A stretch of 64,000 bases of DNA from Sporichthya brevicatena (GTDB lineage: Bacteria > Actinomycetota > Actinomycetes > Sporichthyales > Sporichthyaceae). Positions 36,065 to 44,406 of this stretch are shown in pieces. The notes under the pieces are model-generated. The model searched no databases. It saw only the letters and a list, made by a program, of their open reading frames with translations, and was not told the DNA's origin. Each line of letters opens with the position of its first letter. Positions within the stretch are counted from its first letter, which is position 1. The stretch is taken from the NCBI RefSeq assembly GCF_039525035.1, contig NZ_BAAAHE010000020.1, forward strand, positions 14,841 through 78,840, given 5' to 3'. A program made the position numbers and the translations under genes.

Positions 36065-37798
36065 CTACTTCGCCGCGCGCGGGGCCGAAGCGACCTTCAT
36101 GTCCTTCACCGGCTGGTCGGTGATGGCCGGGGTCGCGGGGTTCCACGCCGTCGCGCCGACGAAGATCGCCGCCGTCAGGGCCGTGAGCGCCAGCGAACGG
36201 CGGACGCTGACGAGCGAGCGCCAGGTCCAGCCGGCCTGCAGGGCCTCGAGCTCGACGTCGTCGACCGCGGAGAAGAGCTGGTCCTCGAGCGCCGGGCGCG
36301 GCGGGGGCAGGGTCTCCGCGCTGCGGACCGGGGCGGGGGCGTCCTCGACGAGGAGCGCCTCGACCGACCGGACCGCGCGGGCCGGGATCACCGCACGCGG
36401 GACCTCGGCGACCATCGCCGCCGGGGCCTCGGACGGCGCCGCCGGACGCGGAGCGACGGGCGTCGCGACCGCGATCCCCTCGAGCCCGACCACCTCGGGG
36501 CGACGGGCACCCCGGCGGGGACGGATCGGCTTGCTGCTCGGGCCGGTCGGCGTCGGGAGCGGGATCGCCGGGGCCGCGGGGGCCTCGGCGACCGGTGCCT
36601 CCGGGGCAGCCGCGACCGCCTGAGCGGCAGCCTTGGGCTTGCGAGCAGCGGTCTTCACGACCTGCTTCGCGGCGGCGAGCACCGGCGCCGGGGCGGCGGG
36701 CGAGGCCTCACCGAGCGCGAGGACCGCACCCGCGGCGACCGCGGTGGCGGGGGTGGCGGGGGTGGCCCCACCGGCGCGGACCACCGGGCGCTGGAACTGA
36801 CGCGAGACCAGCTGGGTCACGAGCGGGATCCGGGCCGAGCCGCCGATCGTCAGGACGGCGGCGAGGTCCGCCGCCGCGACGCCGGCATTCTCCAGCACGG
36901 AGTCGAGGACGTCGACGGTCGCCTCGAGCGGGCCGGCGATCAGGCCTTCGAGCTCGGACCGGGTCAGGCGCACCGAGCCGGCGATGCCGGGCAGGGCGAC
37001 CTTCACGGTCACGGCGGTTTCGGTGGACAGCTTCTCCTTGGCCGCGACGCACGAGGCGCGCAGGGTGGACAGGGCGGCGCCGGTCTCGGCGTCCTCGGCG
37101 TCGAGGGCGGCGAAGGCGGTCTGCTGATCCGGCGTCAGGCCCGAGACGACGTGCGCGAGGACGAGGTCGTCGAAGTCCGCGCCGCCGAAGTCGGCGAGCT
37201 CGGCGGGCCGGCCGAGGACGGACCAGGTCTGCCCCGCCTCGTCGAGCTGGACGACCGCGGCGTCGAACGTGCGGCCGCCGAGGTCGTAGATCGCGAGCTT
37301 CGTGCCGGGCGCGTAGGCCGCGTCCTGCGCACCCAGCGCGGCGGCGGCGACGGGCTCGGCGACGAGGGTCGCGTTCGCGACGCCGGCCTCGGCGAGGGCG
37401 GCGGCGAAGAGCTCACGCTTGTGCGGGCCCCAGGTGGCGGGGTGCGTCACGGCGACGGCGTCGGGCGCACGGCCCTCCTGCACGCTCGCCTGGTCGACGA
37501 CCCATGCGACGAGGTCCGCGGCGACGCGGTGCGCGGCGGAGGCCGCCCCGACGGCCGGGATCATCGGCGTCTCGTCGCCGATCCGGCGCACGAACCCGCG
37601 CAGGACACGCTCGGACTCCGCGGCGGCGACATCCGCCACGGCGTGGCCGTAAAGACGGGCTCCGTCCGTGCCGATGTAGACCACGGACGGCACCACCGCG
37701 GAGTCAGCGCCGAGGGAGGAGCCGCCGGCTCCACCGTCCCGCGCGATCGTCGCGGCCGTATATGACGTTCCCAGGTCCACGCCCAGTCGGTAACCCAC
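36065..37798 (-). CDS. Membrane-anchored Hsp70-like ATPase 2
   Basis: A 577-residue paralogue of the protein at 29268. Motifs: LGVDLGTSYTAATI, AIYDLGGRTFDAAVV and LTIGGSARIPLV. The phosphate-2 motif has Arg in place of the third Gly, which may weaken ATP hydrolysis. A long Pro/Ala-rich linker (about residues 370-515) leads to one membrane helix near residues 535-552 and a short outer tail. No substrate-binding domain. It is divergent from the giant IniB-domain gene, with about 535 bp between starts. Start is GTG at 37798. Confidence 0.85.
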   Translation of the reverse strand: MGYRLGVDLGTSYTAATIARDGGAGGSSLGADSAVVPSVVYIGTDGARLYGHAVADVAAAESERVLRGFVRRIGDETPMIPAVGAASAAHRVAADLVAWVVDQASVQEGRAPDAVAVTHPATWGPHKRELFAAALAEAGVANATLVAEPVAAAALGAQDAAYAPGTKLAIYDLGGRTFDAAVVQLDEAGQTWSVLGRPAELADFGGADFDDLVLAHVVSGLTPDQQTAFAALDAEDAETGAALSTLRASCVAAKEKLSTETAVTVKVALPGIAGSVRLTRSELEGLIAGPLEATVDVLDSVLENAGVAAADLAAVLTIGGSARIPLVTQLVSRQFQRPVVRAGGATPATPATAVAAGAVLALGEASPAAPAPVLAAAKQVVKTAARKPKAAAQAVAAAPEAPVAEAPAAPAIPLPTPTGPSSKPIRPRRGARRPEVVGLEGIAVATPVAPRPAAPSEAPAAMVAEVPRAVIPARAVRSVEALLVEDAPAPVRSAETLPPPRPALEDQLFSAVDDVELEALQAGWTWRSLVSVRRSLALTALTAAIFVGATAWNPATPAITDQPVKDMKVASAPRAAK

Positions 37799-38333
37799 TT
37801 GTCAGCCCCCCCAGCTGTCCCCCTGCTACCCCTTAGAGGGGACCACGGCCCGTTTGGTTGCCTGTCGGGGTTTGCTGAATGGAGACCGTGCGTATTCGCA
37901 CACCGCCGGGATCGCTGCTGAAAGCGCCGGCCTGAGCCGTTGCGGCCAATTGTGGCGGAATGTCCGTTTGTTTCCCGGAGGGCGCCGAATTGGCACCCTG
38001 ACCGGACGGAAAGCTCGTTACCGAGAGTCACCCGAACGGGGGAACTTGCCTTTGGGCGGTTAGTTCCCGGCTTCGTCCGATTTGCCGACCCCATATTGCC
38101 GACAGGCCTCCGACCAGCGGCTTTGCGCGTTCTTGACAAGGGTTATCGCCGATGGTGGCCTGTCACCCGCGAACCCCCTAATCGCCGATTGGGGGGTGTC
38201 GTGAGAGCCCCTAAGGTCCAAGCCGAGCATTGGGGAACAGGCCCGATGGACGGCTCCAGTGAATTTCTAACGTGATCAGAAGAACCGGTCCGGTGTGGAT
38301 CGGTCACGCTGACAAATTGGTGGGGGAGCCGGC
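37799..38333. promoter_or_regulatory. Divergent promoter region, hsp70-like 2 / giant iniB-like
   Basis: 535 bp without a credible gene, AT-richer than its flanks. It holds TCACCCGAACGGGG (38028-38041), an inverted repeat CCCCCTAATCG/CGATTGGGGGG (38174-38196) and two CCCTA boxes 33 bp apart (38176 and 38209). Related elements occur before other genes of the island, so shared control is likely. Confidence 0.5.
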
Positions 38334-41300
38334 ATGGCAACACCTTCGTTGCTCGAATGGATCATGGATCTGCTGCGCGACAACGACGCGCGCACCGCCT
38401 TCAGTCGGAACCCGGAGGCCGCGCTGACGGCTGCCGGCTTCTCGGCCCGCTGCGGCGCTGAGGTCCAGCAGGCGCGTCTCGCGCTCGCGGACAACCCGTG
38501 CATTCAGGAGGTCAAGGGCGTCACGATCCTGCCGCCCGGTGGCCAGGTCGGCGGCGTGGACCTCGACCCGGACGACGCGGTCGGTCAGATCATCAACATC
38601 ATCAACAACTACACCTACACCGCCGGCGACATCACCAACACCGGCGACGGTGCGGTGCAGCAGGGTGACGGCAACGTCAACGCCCCGAACAACAGCGGCG
38701 TCGTGAACACCGGTGACGGGAACGTCATCAACAACGGCGACCAGAACGGCAACACCGGGACCATCGTCAACGGCGACGGCAACACCGTGAACAACGGTGG
38801 CCTCATCGGTGGCGACCTCATCGGTGGCGACCTGATCGGTGGCGACCTGCTCTCCGGCATCCTCAGCCCGGGTGGGGACCTGCTCTCCGGGATCCTGAGC
38901 CCCGGCGGGGACCAGAACATCCTCGGCAACCTCGGTCTGCTCAACGGTGGCCTCGTCAACGGCGGCCTGCTGAACGGCGGCGTCGTCAACGGTGGCCTGC
39001 TCACCGACCTGATCGACGGTGGCCTCCTCAACGGCGCGCTCAACGGCCTGCTGGCCGGCGGCCTGCTCAACACCGTCGGCACGGGCAACACCGGTGGCCT
39101 CACCGGCGTCCTCGGCGGCGACATCCTCGGCAACGTCCTGAACATCGGGAACCTGCTCAGCCCCGGTGGTTCCGTGAGCGGCGGCGGCATGGACGGCCTC
39201 GGCGCCCTCGGCATCGGCGACACCGCCAACGGTCCGGGGAACGACAACAACTCGCTCATCGGCGGCGTCGCGCTCGACGGCGTCCTCGGCAACGTCCTCA
39301 GCTCCGGCGGGACGGGCCTCGACCTGGGCGGCGTGCTCAACGGCGCCGGCCTGCTCAACGGCAACGCTGTTCTCTCGGGTCTGCTCAGCGGCACCCTGAA
39401 CGGCACCCTGAACGGCACCAACGTCGTCGCGCCGCTGCTGAACGGTCTCGACGTCGGCCTGCTCAACGAGGTCAGCCCGAACGTCTTCGCCCCGCTGCTC
39501 AACGGTGCGCTCACCGGTCTCCTCGGTGGCGCGGACGTCGACGCGGACGTGGTCGGCGGCATCCTCAACGGCCTCGACGGTGGCGTCCTCAACGGCCTCC
39601 TCGGCGAGGGCGTCGGCGGGATCGGCGACATCAGCGTCCTGTCCGGCCTGCTCAACGGCGTCGGCCTGGCCGCTGCGAACGGCGTCACCGCGCCGGTCCT
39701 GAACGGCGCGCTGAACGGCGTCGCCAACGGCATCCTGAGCCCGGAGATCCTCACCGGCGTCCTCGCGGGCGTCGGCACCGGCGACATCGGCGTCGACCTG
39801 CTGAGCGGTCTGCTCGGTGGCGACAACGACGTCCTGTCGAACCTGATCACCGGCGACACCGCGCTGCTGTCCGGCCTGCTCGCGGGTGTGGGCGTCGGCG
39901 ACATCGGCGTCGACCTGCTGAGCAACCTCGTCGGCGACGTCGCCAACGGTGCGCTCAGCCCGGTCATCATCCCGACGCTGCTGAACGGCATCACCGCCGG
40001 GATGATCGACACCGACATCCTGACCGGTCTGCTCTCGGGCAACGTCGTCTCGCCGGCGCTGCTCAACGGTGTCCTCAGCGGCATCACCTCCGGCGTGTTC
40101 ACCGGCGACGTCCTGTCGGACCTCATCACCGGTGACACCGCCGTCCTCAGCGGCATCACCGCGGGTCTGCTGCAGGGCATCACCACCGGCGACCTGGGCG
40201 TCAACCTGATTCCGCAGCTGCTCAACGGCATCAGCCCGACGCTGCTCAACGGCATCGGTGTGGGTGCGTTGAACGACGTGCTCGGCGGTGGCGTCAACGT
40301 CGTGCCGGCGCTGCTCAGCGGCATCACGACCGGAGACCTGGGCCTGCTCAACGGCCTGCTGGTCGGCGTCGCCAACGGCGACAACGCGATCCTGAGCGGT
40401 CTGTTCAACGGCGTCGCCAACGGCGTCCTGAACCCGCAGATCGTGACCGGCCTGCTCACCGGCGACCTCGCCATCGTCCCGGCCCTGCTCAACGGCGTCT
40501 CCGGCGGCGACATCGGCGTGGGCCTGCTGAACGACCTCGTCGGCGGGATCGCCGCCGGCGACATCGGCGTCAACCTGCTCCCGGCCGTGGTCAACGGCGT
40601 CCTCGGCGGCGACAACGACCTGCTGAACGGGATCCTGGGCGGCGACATCATCGGCGACATCACCTCGGGCGACATCACTGACGTTCTGTCAGGGATCAAC
40701 GTCCAGGGCGTCACGGCGGCCATCGCGCCGGCCGTGACGATCGTCCCGACGCTCATCGGTGGCCTCGCCACCGGCGACATCTCGCCGGCGATCCTGACCG
40801 ACCTGATCGGCAGCATCACCACCGGTGCGGTCGGGGCCGAGCTGCTGACCGACCTGGTCGACCTGGCCACCGGCAACATCGCGCCGGACATCCTGACCGA
40901 CGTGGTCGGCGGCATCACCGGCAACGTGATCTCGCCCGAGATCGTGACGACGCTCCTGAGCGGCATCGTCGGCAACGCGATCGCCCCGTCGATCCTGACG
41001 GACCTGATCGGCGACGTCACCACCGGCGCCGTCTCGCCGGAGGTCGTGACGACCCTGCTCAACGGCATCGTCGGCAACACGATCTCGCCGACGCTCGTCA
41101 CCGGGCTGCTCAACGGCGTCACCGCGGGCCTGTTCGACACGGATGTCCTGACCGACCTCGTCGGTGGCCTCACCACCGGCGACATCACGCCGGAGATCCT
41201 GACCGACCTGCTCAACATCGGCGCCCTCGCGGCGCCGGTGACCGTGGTGCCGGCTCTGCTCAACGGCATCGTCGGCAACACGATCGCGCCGGAGATCCTC

Positions 41301-43094
41301 ACGGACCTGGTCGACGCGGTCGTCGGTGGCACGCTCTCGCCGGAGATCCTGAACAACGTCCTCGGCCCCGTGCTGTCGGACAACGGCGTCTTCGCCGGCC
41401 TCGGCGACGTGCTGTCGAACAACGGCCTCGTCCTCGGTGCGCTGACCGGGACGCTGGCGAGCATCGACCCGACCACCACGGTCGGCGACCTGCTCACCGG
41501 CAACATGCTCGGCGAGCTGCTCTCGGGCAACACCCTGGGCGACCTGCTGTCCGGCAACACGATCGACTCGATCACGGCCGCCCTGGGCGACCTCGACGTG
41601 ACCACGACGGTGTCGGAGCTCCTCACCGGCGACCTGCTCGAGAACGTGCTCTCCGGCAACAACCTGCCGGTGGTCGCGAACGTGATGCCGATCGTCTCGA
41701 CGGTGCTCCCGGCCGTCAGCACCGCGCTGGGCGTCCTCAACCCGGAGACGACCGTGGGCAACCTGCTCTCGGACAACCTCCTGGGCGACGTGCTCTCGGG
41801 CGATCTGCTGTCGGGCAACTTCCTCGGCCCGATCCTGGCCAACGTCGCTCCGCTCACCACGGTCGGCGACCTGCTCGGCGGTGACCTGCTCAGCGACCTG
41901 GTCGACGGTGGCCTGCTCACCGGTGACCTGCTGAGCAACGTCACCACGACGCTTCAGGCGCTCAACCCGACCGTGCTGGTCGAGGACCTGCTCAACGGGT
42001 CGCTGCTCGACGGCGCGACGGACCTGCTCGACCTGGACGCCGGTGTCAGCGACCTGCTGAACGGCACCGCGATCGGCGACATCCTCAACGGGAACGTCAT
42101 CCCGGTCGCGGCGATCCTGCCGGCGATCAGCGCGGCGCTGACCACGCTGAACCCGACCACCACGGTGGGCGACCTGCTCAGCGGTGACCTGCTGCCGAAC
42201 CTGCTGCAGGGCAACGCGCTCAGCGAGATCCTGACCGGCAACAGCGGTGCGATCACCGACGTCCTCAGCAACACGGGCGCGGTCTCGGACCTGCTCGACG
42301 TCAACGCCGGCCCGGTCAGCGCCCTCACCGGCACGATCGCTCCGGTGCTCACCGCGACGACCGGCCTCCTCACCGGCGACAACGGCCTGCTCGCCGGCAA
42401 CGGTGGCCTGCTCTCCGGGAACGGCGGCCTGCTGTCCGGCAACGGTGGCCTGCTCAACAACCTCCTGGGTGGCAACGGCGGGAACGGCGGCCTGCTCAAC
42501 GGCCTCCTCCCGAACCAGGGCGGCATCCTCAACGGCGGCGTCGTCGACGCGGTCGTCGGGGAGAACGGCATCGCCAACGGCCTGCTCGGCGGCGACGGTG
42601 GCCTCCTCGGCACCGGCGGTGTCGGCGGGATCCTCACCGGTGACGACGGCGTCCTGAACGGTGTCCTCGGTGGCGACAACCTCGTCGGTGGCGTCCTCAC
42701 CGGTGACGACGGTGTGCTGAACGGTGTCCTCGGTGGGGACGGTGCCCTCGGCAACGTCCTCGGCGGTGAGAACAGCGTCGTCGGCGGCATCCTCAACAGC
42801 GAGGACGGCCTGCTGAACAACGTGGTCGGGGACACCAGCCTCGTCAGCGAGGTCCTCGGTGGGGACGGTGCCCTCGGCAACGTCCTCGGCGGCGACAACA
42901 GCGTCGTGGGCGGCATCCTCGGTGGGGAGAACAACGTCCTCACCGGCGACAACGGCCTGCTGAACACGACGGTCGACGCGCTCACCGGCGACCAGGGCGT
43001 CCTGAACAACGTCGTCGGCGACGTCGACCTGCTCGACGACGTCACCGCGACCGTGGACAACATCACCGCGACGGTGACGGACACGATCCTGTAG
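38334..43094 (+). CDS. Giant IniB-domain repeat protein (1586 aa)
   Basis: The first about 60 residues form an IniB N-terminal domain (LLEWIMDLLRDNDARTAF, then TAAGFSARCG). Then comes an Asn/Gly/Asp region (GDGNVxNNG) and more than 1300 residues of degenerate repeats of about 18-20 residues such as LLNGIVGNTISPxLVTGLLNG and GDxLSDLITG, and a Gly/Asn-rich end. No signal peptide, membrane helix or enzyme motif. The periodic Leu/Ile-Gly-Asn-Asp pattern suggests a beta-solenoid or fibrous surface protein. A GTGGGGGAG site precedes the ATG. How it would leave the cell is not evident. Confidence 0.85.
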   Translation: MATPSLLEWIMDLLRDNDARTAFSRNPEAALTAAGFSARCGAEVQQARLALADNPCIQEVKGVTILPPGGQVGGVDLDPDDAVGQIINIINNYTYTAGDITNTGDGAVQQGDGNVNAPNNSGVVNTGDGNVINNGDQNGNTGTIVNGDGNTVNNGGLIGGDLIGGDLIGGDLLSGILSPGGDLLSGILSPGGDQNILGNLGLLNGGLVNGGLLNGGVVNGGLLTDLIDGGLLNGALNGLLAGGLLNTVGTGNTGGLTGVLGGDILGNVLNIGNLLSPGGSVSGGGMDGLGALGIGDTANGPGNDNNSLIGGVALDGVLGNVLSSGGTGLDLGGVLNGAGLLNGNAVLSGLLSGTLNGTLNGTNVVAPLLNGLDVGLLNEVSPNVFAPLLNGALTGLLGGADVDADVVGGILNGLDGGVLNGLLGEGVGGIGDISVLSGLLNGVGLAAANGVTAPVLNGALNGVANGILSPEILTGVLAGVGTGDIGVDLLSGLLGGDNDVLSNLITGDTALLSGLLAGVGVGDIGVDLLSNLVGDVANGALSPVIIPTLLNGITAGMIDTDILTGLLSGNVVSPALLNGVLSGITSGVFTGDVLSDLITGDTAVLSGITAGLLQGITTGDLGVNLIPQLLNGISPTLLNGIGVGALNDVLGGGVNVVPALLSGITTGDLGLLNGLLVGVANGDNAILSGLFNGVANGVLNPQIVTGLLTGDLAIVPALLNGVSGGDIGVGLLNDLVGGIAAGDIGVNLLPAVVNGVLGGDNDLLNGILGGDIIGDITSGDITDVLSGINVQGVTAAIAPAVTIVPTLIGGLATGDISPAILTDLIGSITTGAVGAELLTDLVDLATGNIAPDILTDVVGGITGNVISPEIVTTLLSGIVGNAIAPSILTDLIGDVTTGAVSPEVVTTLLNGIVGNTISPTLVTGLLNGVTAGLFDTDVLTDLVGGLTTGDITPEILTDLLNIGALAAPVTVVPALLNGIVGNTIAPEILTDLVDAVVGGTLSPEILNNVLGPVLSDNGVFAGLGDVLSNNGLVLGALTGTLASIDPTTTVGDLLTGNMLGELLSGNTLGDLLSGNTIDSITAALGDLDVTTTVSELLTGDLLENVLSGNNLPVVANVMPIVSTVLPAVSTALGVLNPETTVGNLLSDNLLGDVLSGDLLSGNFLGPILANVAPLTTVGDLLGGDLLSDLVDGGLLTGDLLSNVTTTLQALNPTVLVEDLLNGSLLDGATDLLDLDAGVSDLLNGTAIGDILNGNVIPVAAILPAISAALTTLNPTTTVGDLLSGDLLPNLLQGNALSEILTGNSGAITDVLSNTGAVSDLLDVNAGPVSALTGTIAPVLTATTGLLTGDNGLLAGNGGLLSGNGGLLSGNGGLLNNLLGGNGGNGGLLNGLLPNQGGILNGGVVDAVVGENGIANGLLGGDGGLLGTGGVGGILTGDDGVLNGVLGGDNLVGGVLTGDDGVLNGVLGGDGALGNVLGGENSVVGGILNSEDGLLNNVVGDTSLVSEVLGGDGALGNVLGGDNSVVGGILGGENNVLTGDNGLLNTTVDALTGDQGVLNNVVGDVDLLDDVTATVDNITATVTDTIL

Positions 43095-43112
43095 TCCAGC
43101 AACACCTCCGGC

Positions 43113-43141
43113 GGCCCCACCCTCCTCGCGAGGGTGGGGCC
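43113..43141 (+). terminator. Terminator after the giant iniB-like gene
   Basis: GGCCCCACCCTC (43113-43124), a 5-base loop and its perfect complement (43130-43141), 18 bp past the stop codon. Confidence 0.75.
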
Positions 43142-43152
43142 GTCGGCGTTTC

Positions 43153-43214
43153 CACCCCCGCAACGTCAGCGGGATCGCGCCTCATAGCGCTCGATCCCGC
43201 TGACGTTGTGAGGG
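43153..43214. repeat. Palindromic repeat, upstream copy
   Basis: Perfect 17-bp arms (43161-43177 and 43192-43208, CAACGTCAGCGGGATCG and complement) around a 14-base loop containing CATAGCGC. A near-identical copy lies at 44195-44255, so the nuclease-like gene is bracketed. Confidence 0.9.
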
Positions 43215-43275
43215 TTGCGAGACTTGTCCACAGGGGGAGTGGCGGACACAGGAAGATCCCCCACGATGCGGGGCC

Positions 43276-44226
43276 ATGTCCCACACCCGCGCGGACCGGA
43301 TCGCCCGACGGGCTGCCATCGAGGCGGTCGCGAGCCGGCAGGGAAATCTCATCGGGCGTCGGCAGCTCTATGCCCTCGGCGTGACGCGCAGCGAGGTGCG
43401 CGCGGAGATCGTCGCCCGGCGATGGCGACGGCGCGGCTGTCAGTGCATCCAGGTCGGGGACGCCGGCGACGCGACTCCCTACTGGCGGGCCGTCCTGGAG
43501 GTCGGGCCGACGGCTGTGGTCGACGGCGTCAGCGCACTGATCTTCGCCGGCCTGCGGACGATCAGCTCGGCGGAGATTCACATCGCGGTCCCTCAGGGCG
43601 CCTGGTACCGCCGCTGCAAAGGCGTCCGCGTGCACGAGACGCGGCGCTTCCGTGAGGTGGACGTCGTACGCGGCGGCCTCCCGCGCACGGCGCCGGCGAC
43701 CGCCGCGGTCCACGGTGCGCTGTGGGCGCGTACCGACAACGAGGCGGCGCTGTTCGTCATCGCCTCCGTGCAGCAGGGTCTCGTCGCGGTGCCGCAGCTC
43801 GTCGACGCCGTCGCTCTCATCAAGCGCGACAAGCGCCGCAAGCTGCTCAAGGGCTTGCTGATCGACGTCAGCGACGGCATCGAGTCGATCGACGAACGCG
43901 CGTTCGCGAAGGTGTGCCGGGACCGCGGGATTCCCAAACCGGATCGTCAGGTGGTGGCCCGACTTCCGTCGGGGCGCGTCCGCTACGACAACTACTGGGG
44001 CGACGTTCTCGTCGTCGAGATCCATGGCGCCCAGCACCTCGACGTCGCGATGACGACGCGGGACATGCTCAAGCTGAACGCCGCCTCGATGGACGGTCGC
44101 GCCGTCATCCAGATCCCCAACTTCGCGATCCGGACGAACCCGGATCCGTTCCTCGACCAGATCGAGTCCGTCCTCGCCGCCAGGGCTTACAAACCCCCGC
44201 AACGTCAGCGAAAGCGCGCGTCATAG
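43276..44226 (+). CDS. AbiEi/DUF559-type protein with Vsr-like nuclease fold, bracketed by palindromes
   Basis: A 316-residue protein of the same broad family as the gene at 10965: N-terminal DNA-binding-like part (GNLIGRRQLYALGVTRSEVR), AbiEi-like centre, and a PD-(D/E)XK-like C-terminal domain with candidate residues Glu in SIDERAF, Asp in RYDNYWG, and Glu/His in VVEIHGAQH. The last dozen residues (YKPPQRQRKRAS) and the TAG are encoded by the downstream palindromic repeat. It interrupts the series of IniB-related genes, uses a weak ribosome site and has a terminator on its upstream side, so it looks inserted. Confidence 0.75.
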   Translation: MSHTRADRIARRAAIEAVASRQGNLIGRRQLYALGVTRSEVRAEIVARRWRRRGCQCIQVGDAGDATPYWRAVLEVGPTAVVDGVSALIFAGLRTISSAEIHIAVPQGAWYRRCKGVRVHETRRFREVDVVRGGLPRTAPATAAVHGALWARTDNEAALFVIASVQQGLVAVPQLVDAVALIKRDKRRKLLKGLLIDVSDGIESIDERAFAKVCRDRGIPKPDRQVVARLPSGRVRYDNYWGDVLVVEIHGAQHLDVAMTTRDMLKLNAASMDGRAVIQIPNFAIRTNPDPFLDQIESVLAARAYKPPQRQRKRAS

Positions 44227-44255
44227 CGCTCGATCCCGCTGACGTTGCGAGGGGG
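44195..44255. repeat. Palindromic repeat, downstream copy
   Basis: Outer arms GCAACGTCAGCG (44199-44210) and CGCTGACGTTGC (44237-44248), continued by CCCCC/GGGGG. The stretch from CATAGCGCTC to CGTTG is identical to the copy at 43153. The inner left arm has drifted (AAAGCGCGCG for GGATCGCGCC). The gene's TAG stop is in the loop. Confidence 0.9.
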
Positions 44256-44263
44256 ACCGGGGG

Positions 44264-44294
44264 CCCTAGTGCGATCTTCACGTCCCCCTAGTGA
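44264..44294 (+). promoter_or_regulatory. CCCTAGTG direct repeats, 22 bp apart
   Basis: CCCTAGTG (44264-44271) and CCCTAGTGA (44286-44294) repeat with a 22-bp period about 115-140 bp before the repeat-protein gene. The same pair with the same spacing occurs at 46787-46817 before the next repeat-protein gene. GTGATCAC (44291-44298) overlaps the second box. Confidence 0.5.
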
Positions 44295-44406
44295 TCACGA
44301 GGCGCACCCGCCAAATCCCCGATGGAACAAGGGCTTCGCTCCGTGATCGTGAAGTGCAGACGCGGTGACCGACACCCACCGCGCACTACGGGGAGGTTCT
44401 ACCGGC

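Noticed and set aside
38615-41947. Very long open frame on the minus strand opposite the giant iniB-like gene (also a frame at 40689-43163)
   Set aside because: The Ser/Pro/Arg or Arg/Val/Glu-rich translations are the expected mirror of Leu-Gly-Asp-rich repeats in high-GC DNA; no ribosome site or domain.
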